A model generated the notes under the pieces. It saw nothing but the letters and a program-made list of their open reading frames with translations, ran no database searches and was not told the DNA's origin. From assembly GCA_965279655.1 (NCBI GenBank), contig OZ257255.1, positions 2,046,001 to 2,110,000 of the forward strand: 64,000 nt of DNA. The letters are read 5' to 3'. The stretch is from SCTM01 sp965279655. Lineage in GTDB: Bacteria > Pseudomonadota > Alphaproteobacteria > Rhodospirillales > Rhodospirillaceae. Below, in pieces: positions 50,183-57,993 of the stretch (position 1 is its first letter; each line of letters starts with the position of its first letter). The position numbers and the translations under genes were made by a program.

Positions 50183-51079
50183 ATGCTGAAACTCCTCTAT
50201 CGGCCGCCGTTCATCGGCCTTTTCCCCGTCGCGCTGATCTTCCTGCTGCAGGCCCTGGGGCACACCCACATGGTGCTGCTGATGCGCATCTTCGGGCCCG
50301 ATAGCCTTTATTGGATCGTGGGGATCGAAGGGCTGATCGGAGCCATCCTGGTCGTGATCGGGGCCAAGATCGGCGACGAGGTGTGGGCGACCTGGCTCGG
50401 CTTCGCCGGCGGAGTCCAGTTGTGGAACGGCTGGGTGGAATTCGCCTTCGTCTACTACGCCCATCGGTATGTGGACCCGAACATCCAAGCCAATATGACG
50501 AAGCCTGAGTACCTGATCATGCCCTCGTCGCTGGGCATCGTTCTGGCCATCGGGATGTACTTCCTCCTGAACCGCGAAACGCGCTGCAACGCGTTCGTGT
50601 GGATCCAGAAGCATCTCGGCCTCAAGGTCGGCGAACCGACGCCGGGGTATATCCGCAATTATTCCACCATCACCGCGATCGAATACGTGTCGATCGCGTG
50701 GTTCTTCTACATGGTGCTGCTGCTGCTCTACGACCGGCAGTTCGTCGGCGACCGCCATCCGCTGACCTACGCCGCGTTCTTCCTGTTTTTCGTCTGGGGG
50801 CTCTACTGCACCCAGCGCATCGTGAAGTTCACGCGCATCACCGGGGCGTTGCGGTACGCCATCCCGGTGGCGGCGATCTGGTGGAGCGAGATCGAGATCC
50901 TCGGCCGCTGGAAGCTGCTGAAGGAGGTGTGGCTGTTCCCGGAGAAGCACGTCATCGAGATGAGCCTGATCGCGGGCGCGTTCATCACCTTCGTCGCCTA
51001 CAGCTTATGGGCCAGCCGGAACCGGCTGCAGCAGCAGGAACGCGAAGCGCTCGCACGGCAAGGGGCGGCGGCGGAATAA
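50183..51079 (+). CDS. Polytopic membrane protein of unknown function
   Basis: 298 residues with seven or eight hydrophobic segments (GLFPVALIFLLQALGHTHMV, WIVGIEGLIGAILVVIGAKIG, GIVLAIGMYFLLN, WFFYMVLLLLYD, YAAFFLFFVWGLY, MSLIAGAFITFVAYSLW). There are several Trp and Glu within helices (WLGFAGGVQLWNGWVEFAF) and His34 in GHTH. The family is not recognised. It is divergent from the methyltransferase pair and is followed 50 bases on by the surface-carbohydrate gene. Confidence 0.75.
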   Translation: MLKLLYRPPFIGLFPVALIFLLQALGHTHMVLLMRIFGPDSLYWIVGIEGLIGAILVVIGAKIGDEVWATWLGFAGGVQLWNGWVEFAFVYYAHRYVDPNIQANMTKPEYLIMPSSLGIVLAIGMYFLLNRETRCNAFVWIQKHLGLKVGEPTPGYIRNYSTITAIEYVSIAWFFYMVLLLLYDRQFVGDRHPLTYAAFFLFFVWGLYCTQRIVKFTRITGALRYAIPVAAIWWSEIEILGRWKLLKEVWLFPEKHVIEMSLIAGAFITFVAYSLWASRNRLQQQEREALARQGAAAE

Positions 51080-51129
51080 GACGCCATCGCTGGACGGTGC
51101 CCGGAAGCTTGCGATAGCTTTCCGGCCAC

Positions 51130-52362
51130 ATGGCCCGATACGCCTACCTCACCTGCGAGCTGAAAAGCCGCGACTTCGATTCCCGCCTGTTGATCGCGGC
51201 GCATCTGCTCAAGCGCGGGGTCACGGTCGTCGTGGGGCAGCTGTGGAGCATGCTGGCGGGGGCGCATCAGGCACCCAAGGGCGTCTTCCTGTTCAAGACC
51301 GCCAACAACATCCAGATCGGGCTCGCCGAACACGTGAAAGCCTGGGGCCACAAGGCCGTGTTCATGGACGAGGAAGCCCTCGCGCTCGTCAGCCCCTACC
51401 TCATGCGCCGGATCGTGCCGCCCAAGGCGCTGCAGGTGGCGGATGCGTTCCTGTTCCAGAACCGGATGCATCGCGATGTGCTCGGCGGCCAGGGGCCGCT
51501 GGTCGGCAGCCCGCGCGTGGACCTGCTGCGCCACCATCGCGGTCTGCATGCTGACGACGTCGCCGCCTGCACCCGCGCCGGCCGGTATGTCTTGATCAAC
51601 ACGAACTACGGCATCCACAATTCCGCATATGGGTCGCCGGAGGCCCAATTCGCCGTCGCGCGCAACGTGGGGATGTTCGAGGACGAGACCGAGGAAGGCC
51701 GGGCCTATGCGCGGAGTTGGTTCGAGACCGAGCGCATTAACATGTTGGCGATGCACGAACTCGTGCAGCGGCTGCAGGGCCAGCTTGGGGACCGGAGGCT
51801 GGTCATCCGTCCGCATCCGACGGAGAACGCCAAGAGCTGGAAGCAATACGCCGGGGCGGAGGTGATCACCGAAAGCCCGCCGGTGCCGTGGCTGCTCGGC
51901 GCGGACCTCGTGGTTCACACCAACAGCACGACCGGACTGGAGGCCGCCCTGCTCGGCCGCCCCGCGCTCAATCTCAATCCCGCTCCGGTGAGCGTGTTCT
52001 CCCAGACCTTCGCGAGCAATGCGGCCGCCTTCCAGGCCCCGACGCCCGAGGCCGCCGCGGCGCTCATCGCGCAAGTGGCGCGCGGAGGCGCGCCGCCGGA
52101 GAACGACAATTGGATTCCGGAATTCCCGGAGAATTCCGCCGACCGCATCGCGGAGGCGCTGGCAGCGCTCATGCCCGACGCCGGCGAACTTGTGCGTTGG
52201 GACCATCTCCAGCGCACCGACGCGCAGCTCAAGAAGTTCACGGTTTCGACCGATGAGGCGATCGGCCGCGTGAACCTCTTTCTGGCCGGCGCCGGCGCGC
52301 CTAAGACGAAGATGAGCGTGCTGGACGACTCCCTGTTCATGCTCGCGCCGGACAACGGTTGA
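51130..52362 (+). CDS. Surface carbohydrate biosynthesis-type protein
   Basis: 410 residues. The opening YLTCELKSRDFDSRLLIAAHLLKRG and the block LINTNYGIHNSAYGS, with RPHPTENAKSW and LVVHTNSTTGLEAALLGRPALN, match the family annotated as surface carbohydrate biosynthesis proteins, which resemble GT-B or CDP-glycerol-type transferases. The HTNST block is where a nucleotide-sugar or phosphate would bind. It probably acts in capsule or exopolysaccharide assembly. The next gene starts 5 bases after this one ends, so the two are an operon. Confidence 0.8.
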   Translation: MARYAYLTCELKSRDFDSRLLIAAHLLKRGVTVVVGQLWSMLAGAHQAPKGVFLFKTANNIQIGLAEHVKAWGHKAVFMDEEALALVSPYLMRRIVPPKALQVADAFLFQNRMHRDVLGGQGPLVGSPRVDLLRHHRGLHADDVAACTRAGRYVLINTNYGIHNSAYGSPEAQFAVARNVGMFEDETEEGRAYARSWFETERINMLAMHELVQRLQGQLGDRRLVIRPHPTENAKSWKQYAGAEVITESPPVPWLLGADLVVHTNSTTGLEAALLGRPALNLNPAPVSVFSQTFASNAAAFQAPTPEAAAALIAQVARGGAPPENDNWIPEFPENSADRIAEALAALMPDAGELVRWDHLQRTDAQLKKFTVSTDEAIGRVNLFLAGAGAPKTKMSVLDDSLFMLAPDNG

Positions 52363-52367
52363 TCGCC

Positions 52368-53630
52368 ATGGCCCGCACGCTCGCCGACAAGATCAAGGCT
52401 GCCTGCGCGCGATGGCCGGAGAGTCCGGCCAAGAGCGTCGCAGCACTCGCGGCACTCGCGGCCGAGAGCGCCGGCAACGTGGAGGAGACGCTCGCGGTGC
52501 TCGAGGAATTGATCCCGCGCAAGGAGTGGTACAACCGCATCACGCACAAGCAGATGCCCTACCACGTGGCGAGTTTGGACGAGCTGTTCTTCCACTACGC
52601 CAAGCCGGAACTCCAGACGTACTTGAAATTGACGGAAGCGGCGATGAAGGCGCCTTCCGTGTCGGTGCAGGTGATCCTGCGGCGCTTCATGGCGCTGACC
52701 GCGGTGCAGGATTTCGCGCAGATCGAGAAACTGCTGCCCCATATCTCCGGCGTGATCGGCCGGAATATCTGGAACACCTTCACCGCGCGGCCCGCATTCT
52801 ATGAGGCGCTGGCGCAAAAGAGCGACGAAGCGATCGGCGCAAGTCTGCCGGCGGTCGAATACATCCAGGACAATGAGGGCGATACGCCAGTCATCTACCT
52901 CTCGTGCGATCTCAAGTACTGCACGGATTTCGCCATACCGCTGATCCGTTCCCTCGCCAGTTTCCCGCCGCCGGCTGCGGTTCATTTGCATGTGATGAAT
53001 GCGTCCGCGGCCGAGGTTCGAGCCGCGCTCGCGACGCTGGCTGCGACCGGCGTTGCGTTCTCGGCGTCATGTGAACAACTGCCGGACGCAGACCGGGCGG
53101 ACAAGATGGTCGCCAGAGCGTACTTTCACGCCGTGCGCTTTGTGCGCCTCTATCAATTCGTGCGCCGCCGCCCGCGCGAAGTCTGGATGCTCGACGTGGA
53201 TGCATTGTTTAACCGCGATCCGCGAGAGCTCTTCGCGAAACGCGGCGACGCGGATCTGGCCCTGCGGGCGCGTCCCGGCCGGTTCGAGCTCTGGAATCAG
53301 CTGAGCGCGGCGATCATAGGCACCGCGCCGTCAGACCGCGGCATGACGTTCCTGAAGCTGGTCGCCGCCTACGTCGCGAACTTTCACGCGAAGAATGCCT
53401 TGGCCTGGGGCGTCGATCAGCTCGCGATGTTCGGCGTGTTTCACTATCTGCGTCAGACGGGACGCGCGCCAACCATCGCGCTACTTGACGATAAAACGTT
53501 CGATCTGGAATACCGCGACGATGGCGTCGTCTGGCTGGATGCCGGCATTGCCAAGTTGGCGGGCGCGAGCGAACACGACAATGCGCGCTACCTGAGCGCA
53601 TTTCGGCGCTACGCCGACGGCAAATATTAG
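52368..53630 (+). CDS. Glycosyltransferase-like protein with DxD motif
   Basis: 420 residues from ATG 52368 (TTG at 52359 overlaps the upstream stop and is less likely). Residues about 1-170 are helical. After PVIYLSCDLKYCTDFAIPL the protein has a GT-A-like core: REVWMLDVDALFNRDP carries a DVD (DxD-type) motif for metal-nucleotide-sugar binding, then NQLSAAIIGTAPSDRG and WGVDQLAMFGVF. It is probably a glycosyltransferase partner of the preceding gene. The exact family is not recognised. tRNA-His lies 8 bases behind on the other strand. Confidence 0.65.
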   Translation: MARTLADKIKAACARWPESPAKSVAALAALAAESAGNVEETLAVLEELIPRKEWYNRITHKQMPYHVASLDELFFHYAKPELQTYLKLTEAAMKAPSVSVQVILRRFMALTAVQDFAQIEKLLPHISGVIGRNIWNTFTARPAFYEALAQKSDEAIGASLPAVEYIQDNEGDTPVIYLSCDLKYCTDFAIPLIRSLASFPPPAAVHLHVMNASAAEVRAALATLAATGVAFSASCEQLPDADRADKMVARAYFHAVRFVRLYQFVRRRPREVWMLDVDALFNRDPRELFAKRGDADLALRARPGRFELWNQLSAAIIGTAPSDRGMTFLKLVAAYVANFHAKNALAWGVDQLAMFGVFHYLRQTGRAPTIALLDDKTFDLEYRDDGVVWLDAGIAKLAGASEHDNARYLSAFRRYADGKY

Positions 53631-53637
53631 GAGCGCT

Positions 53638-53715
53638 TGGGGCGAGTGATGGGGTTCGAACCCACGACCCCCTGGACCACAACCAGGTGCTCTAACCAAC
53701 TGAGCTACACCCGCC
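53638..53715 (-). tRNA. tRNA-His (anticodon GUG)
   Basis: On the minus strand the anticodon stem-loop CCTGG-TTGTGGT-CCAGG gives GUG. The acceptor stem GCGGGTG pairs with CACTCGC and is preceded by G-1 (53715), which faces C73, the standard histidine identity pair. CCA is encoded (53640-53638). T arm GTGGG-TTCGAAC-CCCAT. Confidence 0.95.
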
Positions 53716-53978
53716 GCAAAGCGCTAGCGAAAAGGCCGTTCGGTAGTGGGGGCGGTAACTAAACCCTGTCCCCTGCCCCGTCAAGCAATGGGGCCCCAAT
53801 CCTCCCAAGGGCTTGGTCCTGTGGATAACTTTCGAGCGCCCGCGCGGCAATTCCATCCACAGCAATCGGCTGCCCAAGATTCGAGCACCGTGATGGGAAT
53901 CTGAGCACCCGTCGCCGCCCCGTTCGCTGCGCCGCACCAAATTCAGCCCGCGCACTTCGGCTGCGGCGAATATTGCCT

Positions 53979-53994
53979 TTGGCACGGCTTTTGA
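53979..53994 (+). promoter_or_regulatory. Possible sigma-54 promoter of glnB
   Basis: The sequence TTGGCACGGCTTTTGA lies 50 bases before glnB, in the 329-base gap after tRNA-His. It matches the sigma-54 -24 element TTGGCACG well, with 12 bases to the second element, but the -12 element reads TTGA instead of TTGC. NtrC-controlled sigma-54 promoters are common before glnB-glnA. The rest of the gap shows nothing else. Confidence 0.35.
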
Positions 53995-54044
53995 ATACCG
54001 CTTTGAGCCCCCGCGAAGGTCGCGGGGAAAGGGCGGGAACTTAA

Positions 54045-54383
54045 ATGAAAAAGATCGAAGCCATCATCAAGCCCTTCAAGTTGGACGAAGTCAAAGAGGC
54101 CTTGCACGAGGTGGGTTTGCAGGGCATCACCGTCACCGAGGCGAAGGGCTTCGGACGCCAGAAGGGCCACACCGAACTGTATCGCGGCGCCGAATACGTC
54201 GTCGATTTTCTGCCCAAGGTGAAGATCGAGGTCGTCATGGACGACGCCATGCTGGACCGCGCCATCGAGGCGATTCAGAAGGCGGCCCACACCGGACGCA
54301 TTGGAGACGGAAAGATCTTCGTCTCCTCCATCGAGGACGCCATTCGTATCAGGACCGGCGAGCGCGGCGCCGAGGCCATCTAG
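54045..54383 (+). CDS. glnB: Nitrogen regulatory protein P-II
   Basis: 112 residues, exact PII length. The T loop GHTELYRGAEYVVDFLPK carries the uridylylation site Tyr51, and the B and C loops (TGRIGDGKIF, RIRTGERG) bind ATP and 2-oxoglutarate. The opening MKKIEAIIKPFKLDEVKEAL is that of GlnB rather than GlnK, and no amtB is adjacent. It signals nitrogen and carbon state to GlnE, NtrB and others. glnA follows after 182 bases, the usual alphaproteobacterial order. Confidence 0.97.
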   Translation: MKKIEAIIKPFKLDEVKEALHEVGLQGITVTEAKGFGRQKGHTELYRGAEYVVDFLPKVKIEVVMDDAMLDRAIEAIQKAAHTGRIGDGKIFVSSIEDAIRIRTGERGAEAI

Positions 54384-54565
54384 GCCGACGCAGGATCAGC
54401 CAGCGCGGCTCGGCAATAAGAAACTGGGGGACGACGACACCATCACGACGGAACGACCAACGCGCTTTGCGTGACGTCACGCGATTGATCGCGGCGGCAC
54501 ACACGACGCCAAGAAGACTTCGCTAAAATTTTCCGCTCACACAACGACAACACAGGGATAGCACC

Positions 54566-55975
54566 ATGTCCGACGTCAAAAAAATCATGGAGATGATGAA
54601 AGAAAAGGAAGTCAAATACGTCGACTTCCGTTTCACCAATCCGGCCGGCAAGTGGCAGCACACGGCGCAGTGGATTGATACCGTGGACGAAGAAATGCTG
54701 ACGGACGGCATCATGTTCGACGGCTCCTCGATCGCGGGCTGGAAGGACATCTCCGAGTCCGACATGCAGCTGAAGCCGGACCTTTCCACCGCCACCATGG
54801 ATCCGTTCACGGCGCAGCCGACGCTGATCCTGTTCTGCGACGTCATCGAGCCGGCCACCGGCCAGATGTACAACCGCGATCCGCGCTCGATCGCCAAGAA
54901 GGCGCTCGCCTACATGTCCTCCGCGGGCATCGGCGACACCGCCTACTTCGGTCCGGAAGCCGAGTTCTTCGTGTTCGACGACGTGCGCTACTCCACGCAG
55001 CCGAACAACATGATGTTCGCGTTCGACAGCGAAGAGCTGCCGATCAACGACGGCCGCAAGTACGACGAAGGCAACTCGGGCCACCGTCCGCGCACCAAGG
55101 GCGGTTACTTCCCGGTCGCCCCGGTCGACCAGTGCCAGGACCTGCGCGCCGAAATGGTGTCGGTCCTCGCCGACATGGGCGTGCCGATGGAAAAGCACCA
55201 CCACGAAGTGGCGCCGGCCCAGCACGAACTCGGCATCAAGTTCGACACCCTCGTGCGCACCGCCGACAACATGCAGCTCTACAAATACGTGGTGCACATG
55301 GTCGCCCACAGCTACGGCAAGAGCGCAACCTTCATGCCGAAGCCGATGTACGCCGACAACGGCTCGGGCATGCACGTGCACCAGTCGATCTGGAAGGCCG
55401 GCAAGCCGCTGTTCGCCGGTTCGGGCTACGCCGACCTGTCGGACACCTGCCTGTACTACATCGGCGGCATCATCAAGCACGCCAAGGCTCTGAACGCCTT
55501 CACCAACCCGCTCACCAACAGCTACAAGCGCTTGGTGCCGGGCTATGAGGCGCCGGTGCTGCTCGCCTACTCCTCGCGCAACCGCTCGGCCTCTTGCCGC
55601 ATCCCGTATGTGGCGAGCCCGAAGGGCAAGCGCGTGGAAGTCCGCTTCCCGGATCCGGGTGCGAACCCGTACCTCGCCTACGCCGCGATGCTGATGGCCG
55701 GCCTCGACGGTATCAAGAAGAAGATCCACCCGGGCGACCCGATGGACAAGAACCTGTACGACCTGCCGCCGGAAGAGCTGAAGGCGGTACCGACGGTGTG
55801 CGGCAGCTTGCGCGAAGCCCTCGAGAGCCTCGCCGCCGACAACGACTTCCTGAAGGCCGGCGACGTGTTCAACGACGACTTCATCCAGAGCTGGATCGAC
55901 CTGAAGATGCAGGAAGTGCGCCGGTTCGAAATGACCCCGCACCCGGTCGAGTATGAGATGTATTACTCGGTCTAA
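54566..55975 (+). CDS. glnA: Type I glutamine synthetase
   Basis: 469 residues. It shows the N-terminal beta-grasp and the ATP/glutamate catalytic blocks (FGPEAEFFVFD, MPKPMYADNGSGMHVHQS, KRLVPGYEAPV) and the adenylylation site Tyr398 in NLYDLPPEEL, so activity is probably controlled by GlnE. It condenses ammonia and glutamate. Its last 85 bases recur in diverged form at 59596-59680 (see findings). The C terminus VRRFEMTPHPVEYEMYYSV is intact and normal, so the gene is functional. Confidence 0.98.
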   Translation: MSDVKKIMEMMKEKEVKYVDFRFTNPAGKWQHTAQWIDTVDEEMLTDGIMFDGSSIAGWKDISESDMQLKPDLSTATMDPFTAQPTLILFCDVIEPATGQMYNRDPRSIAKKALAYMSSAGIGDTAYFGPEAEFFVFDDVRYSTQPNNMMFAFDSEELPINDGRKYDEGNSGHRPRTKGGYFPVAPVDQCQDLRAEMVSVLADMGVPMEKHHHEVAPAQHELGIKFDTLVRTADNMQLYKYVVHMVAHSYGKSATFMPKPMYADNGSGMHVHQSIWKAGKPLFAGSGYADLSDTCLYYIGGIIKHAKALNAFTNPLTNSYKRLVPGYEAPVLLAYSSRNRSASCRIPYVASPKGKRVEVRFPDPGANPYLAYAAMLMAGLDGIKKKIHPGDPMDKNLYDLPPEELKAVPTVCGSLREALESLAADNDFLKAGDVFNDDFIQSWIDLKMQEVRRFEMTPHPVEYEMYYSV

Positions 55976-56010
55976 GCCTCGCGCTTAGAACGGAGATCGA
56001 CGACACGAAG

Positions 56011-56042
56011 CGCCCCGGCGGGAAACTGCCGGGGCGTTTTTC
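56011..56042 (+). terminator. glnA terminator
   Basis: A 9-base stem CGCCCCGGC / GCCGGGGCG (56011-56019, 56028-56036) followed by six T lies 36 bases behind the glnA stop. A degraded copy of the same hairpin is at 59709-59738. Confidence 0.9.
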
Positions 56043-56077
56043 ATCTGCCCAGCACTAGTGGTGCGTCTCCTAGCGCA

Positions 56078-57007
56078 CTAGCCCCCTCCGGGGACGCGTT
56101 GCGGGCAGACGAAAATACTTAGGTACCAAGGCGTGGCCTGTGGGGTACTCCGCACAGTGAATTCCTTGCCGCCGCCAGGGATCCCGCCGGCGCTCAATGC
56201 CGATTTCAACACTTGCGCCAACTTGTCCTCATCGGGCGCCGATGACCAAATTTCATAGCCCTTCACCGAATAGCCTGCCTCCGCATTCTTTTCAGGCGGC
56301 AATCGGCGGACGCGCCAGCGCCCGGACGCGGATGGGTCTAGGTGTTTGATCTCTAGAATGCGTTGCGCCGTCTTCATTGACGCCTCCGCGTCGGGTGTTC
56401 CGTCGCACCAGAAAACGTCGAAATCATAGTTTGCCCAGCGCGGCTTATCAGAGGTCGCATTTGCGAGCAGACTCACGACCGCACTTTCGTTCTTCGGCGG
56501 CGGCGTGGGGGCCTCGCGCTCTTCGAGCGCAAACGCAAGCATGCCAAGTTGGGTACGCCCCAATGTTGCGTCGGCTATTTCCTGTCGGCGAAGGGCGGTC
56601 AAATTTGGCGAAGCGCCAGGCGCGGTAGCCTGTGCCGGAACCACCGGCCCCGGCACGGTTGAGGCCACCATGGCGTTATCGACGGAGAATTTTACGGCCG
56701 TCCTCATCATTTCACGAACAGTCGGATCAGCCACCGTTTCGACAAGAGCGCTCACGCCGCTCAGCCGCTGATAGGCTTGAATTGGCGTTTGATTCGCCAC
56801 GCTGAGAGCGTCCGCGAATTTCTCGAACACCTTCATCGTCCATTCATTCCGAAATTTGGCGTTCTCACGGTCGTCGGCGCTTTGACTGATCTGAACCTTG
56901 ATCTTCTCCAACGCCCCATTGTTCACGGTCGCCTGAAACGCACCCCATCCGGAAAGTCCCGCGACAACAATCCCAACAACCTTTTCGATATTCGTAAGAG
57001 ACGACAT
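56078..57007 (-). CDS. Membrane-anchored protein of unknown family (cassette gene D)
   Basis: 309 residues from ATG 57007, which has GAGG 6 bases upstream; ATG 57022 would add five residues but has no ribosome site. An N-terminal hydrophobic helix (EKVVGIVVAGLSGWGAFQA) predicts a single anchor with the rest outside the cytosol. About residues 30-110 are helical. After a Pro/Ala-rich linker, residues about 190-305 form a compact domain (YDFDVFWCDGTPDAEASMKT, RWRVRRLPPEKNA, GYEIWSSAPDEDKLAQVLK, WYLSIFVCPQRV) with a repeated beta-alpha look, possibly a SPOR- or LytR_C-like fold, but I cannot assign it. Last gene of the four-gene cassette. Confidence 0.6.
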   Translation of the reverse strand: MSSLTNIEKVVGIVVAGLSGWGAFQATVNNGALEKIKVQISQSADDRENAKFRNEWTMKVFEKFADALSVANQTPIQAYQRLSGVSALVETVADPTVREMMRTAVKFSVDNAMVASTVPGPVVPAQATAPGASPNLTALRRQEIADATLGRTQLGMLAFALEEREAPTPPPKNESAVVSLLANATSDKPRWANYDFDVFWCDGTPDAEASMKTAQRILEIKHLDPSASGRWRVRRLPPEKNAEAGYSVKGYEIWSSAPDEDKLAQVLKSALSAGGIPGGGKEFTVRSTPQATPWYLSIFVCPQRVPGGG

Positions 57008-57037
57008 ATCTGCCTCGGACATTTTGGGATGGCACGC

Positions 57038-57406
57038 TCAGCCTGTCTCGCGGCCAGCGACCTCATCGCGATTGGTTTTGACGTACTTCGCTATCGCGGT
57101 TGATATCTCGATGATTTTAATGACCGTATCCGTCGACTTTTTCAGGTTCTCCAGTTCCTCAAGGGCCTTATCCAAGGCTTTGTAGGATGCCGCGGTAGGT
57201 GGAGAAACTTCCGTGTCGGCGGCCTTGAGATGATTGAGGTAGGTTTCGTTACTCCCAATCTTCTTGTTGATCGCCGCCATCTCCTCGACGAGAGGCCCTT
57301 GCTCGCCAAGCGGTGTCAAATTCAGTTTGGCCTTCAAAGCATCGTAGGTGTCCTTCAGAATCTTGATACCCTTCTCTATGCTCTTGATGTCGTCATCTTT
57401 GGCCAT
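57038..57406 (-). CDS. Small coiled-coil protein (cassette gene C)
   Basis: 122 residues, nearly all helical: IKSIEKGIKILKDTYDALKA, ALDKALEELENLKKSTDTVI and IIEISTAIAKYV have clear heptad patterns. No signal peptide, lipobox or membrane helix. It starts at ATG 57406 with GAGG 7 bases upstream. Family not recognised. It probably forms the cytosolic or peripheral part of the cassette and would bind through its coiled coils. Confidence 0.65.
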   Translation of the reverse strand: MAKDDDIKSIEKGIKILKDTYDALKAKLNLTPLGEQGPLVEEMAAINKKIGSNETYLNHLKAADTEVSPPTAASYKALDKALEELENLKKSTDTVIKIIEISTAIAKYVKTNRDEVAGRETG

Positions 57407-57422
57407 CTGATCGCCTCATGCT

Positions 57423-57992
57423 CTATGGTGTCGTCGCCGCGGGTTGCGTCGACTCCGTTTTCCTAATTTTGTCGAGCTCTTCCTTTGTTTTCTTGGCGAA
57501 TTCGAACAGTCGCGCAGCGCGTTCCTTATCGGAGGGTTCGCGGCCAAGGTCCGCCAGAGCCTCGCGCGCGTTCGCGATCTCGTCGCGTTTAATGGAGAGC
57601 TGCTTCACGGAAAGCTTAGCCGCGTCTCGTGCGGCCGCTTTACTCGTGTCAACCATCTCGAAGTACTCCTGATCCTTTTGCGACACGGCGCGTAGCATGT
57701 CGCCCATCTTCGTCGGTGAGAATCCGCTGGCAGGCGTCATAGCTTCGTCGACATAGCGCCCGATGACATTCGATCGTGCAAGGATTTGACTCAGCTCAAG
57801 GGCCCTCACAGCCGCATCCTGAAGGGTTTTCTCTTGATCGCGATAGAATGTCTTCTCGGCGGAGATCTTGCGCGCAACCTCGCGCTCATAGACACCGAGT
57901 TCCGATTCCAAGATCACCGCCGCGTGACGGGTCGGGGCGCTTGCGCAGGCGGACAGTGCGCAGACGACCACGCAAATGATAAATGCGCGCAT
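57423..57992 (-). CDS. Lipoprotein with helical body (cassette gene B)
   Basis: 189 residues. A short signal with lipobox (IICVVVCALSAC) predicts lipidation at Cys16. The rest is charged and helical (VYEREVARKISAEKTFYRDQ, VSQKDQEYFEMVDTSKAAAR, IKRDEIANAREALADLG) and ends in a Lys/Glu stretch. No family recognised. It follows gene A by one base after the stop (TGAAATG) and precedes gene C by 16 bases, so all four cassette genes form one operon. Confidence 0.65.
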   Translation of the reverse strand: MRAFIICVVVCALSACASAPTRHAAVILESELGVYEREVARKISAEKTFYRDQEKTLQDAAVRALELSQILARSNVIGRYVDEAMTPASGFSPTKMGDMLRAVSQKDQEYFEMVDTSKAAARDAAKLSVKQLSIKRDEIANAREALADLGREPSDKERAARLFEFAKKTKEELDKIRKTESTQPAATTP

Positions 57993-57993
57993 T

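Noticed and set aside
54443..55942. 499-codon frame opposite glnA
   Set aside because: Shadow of glnA with His/Val/Arg-rich composition.
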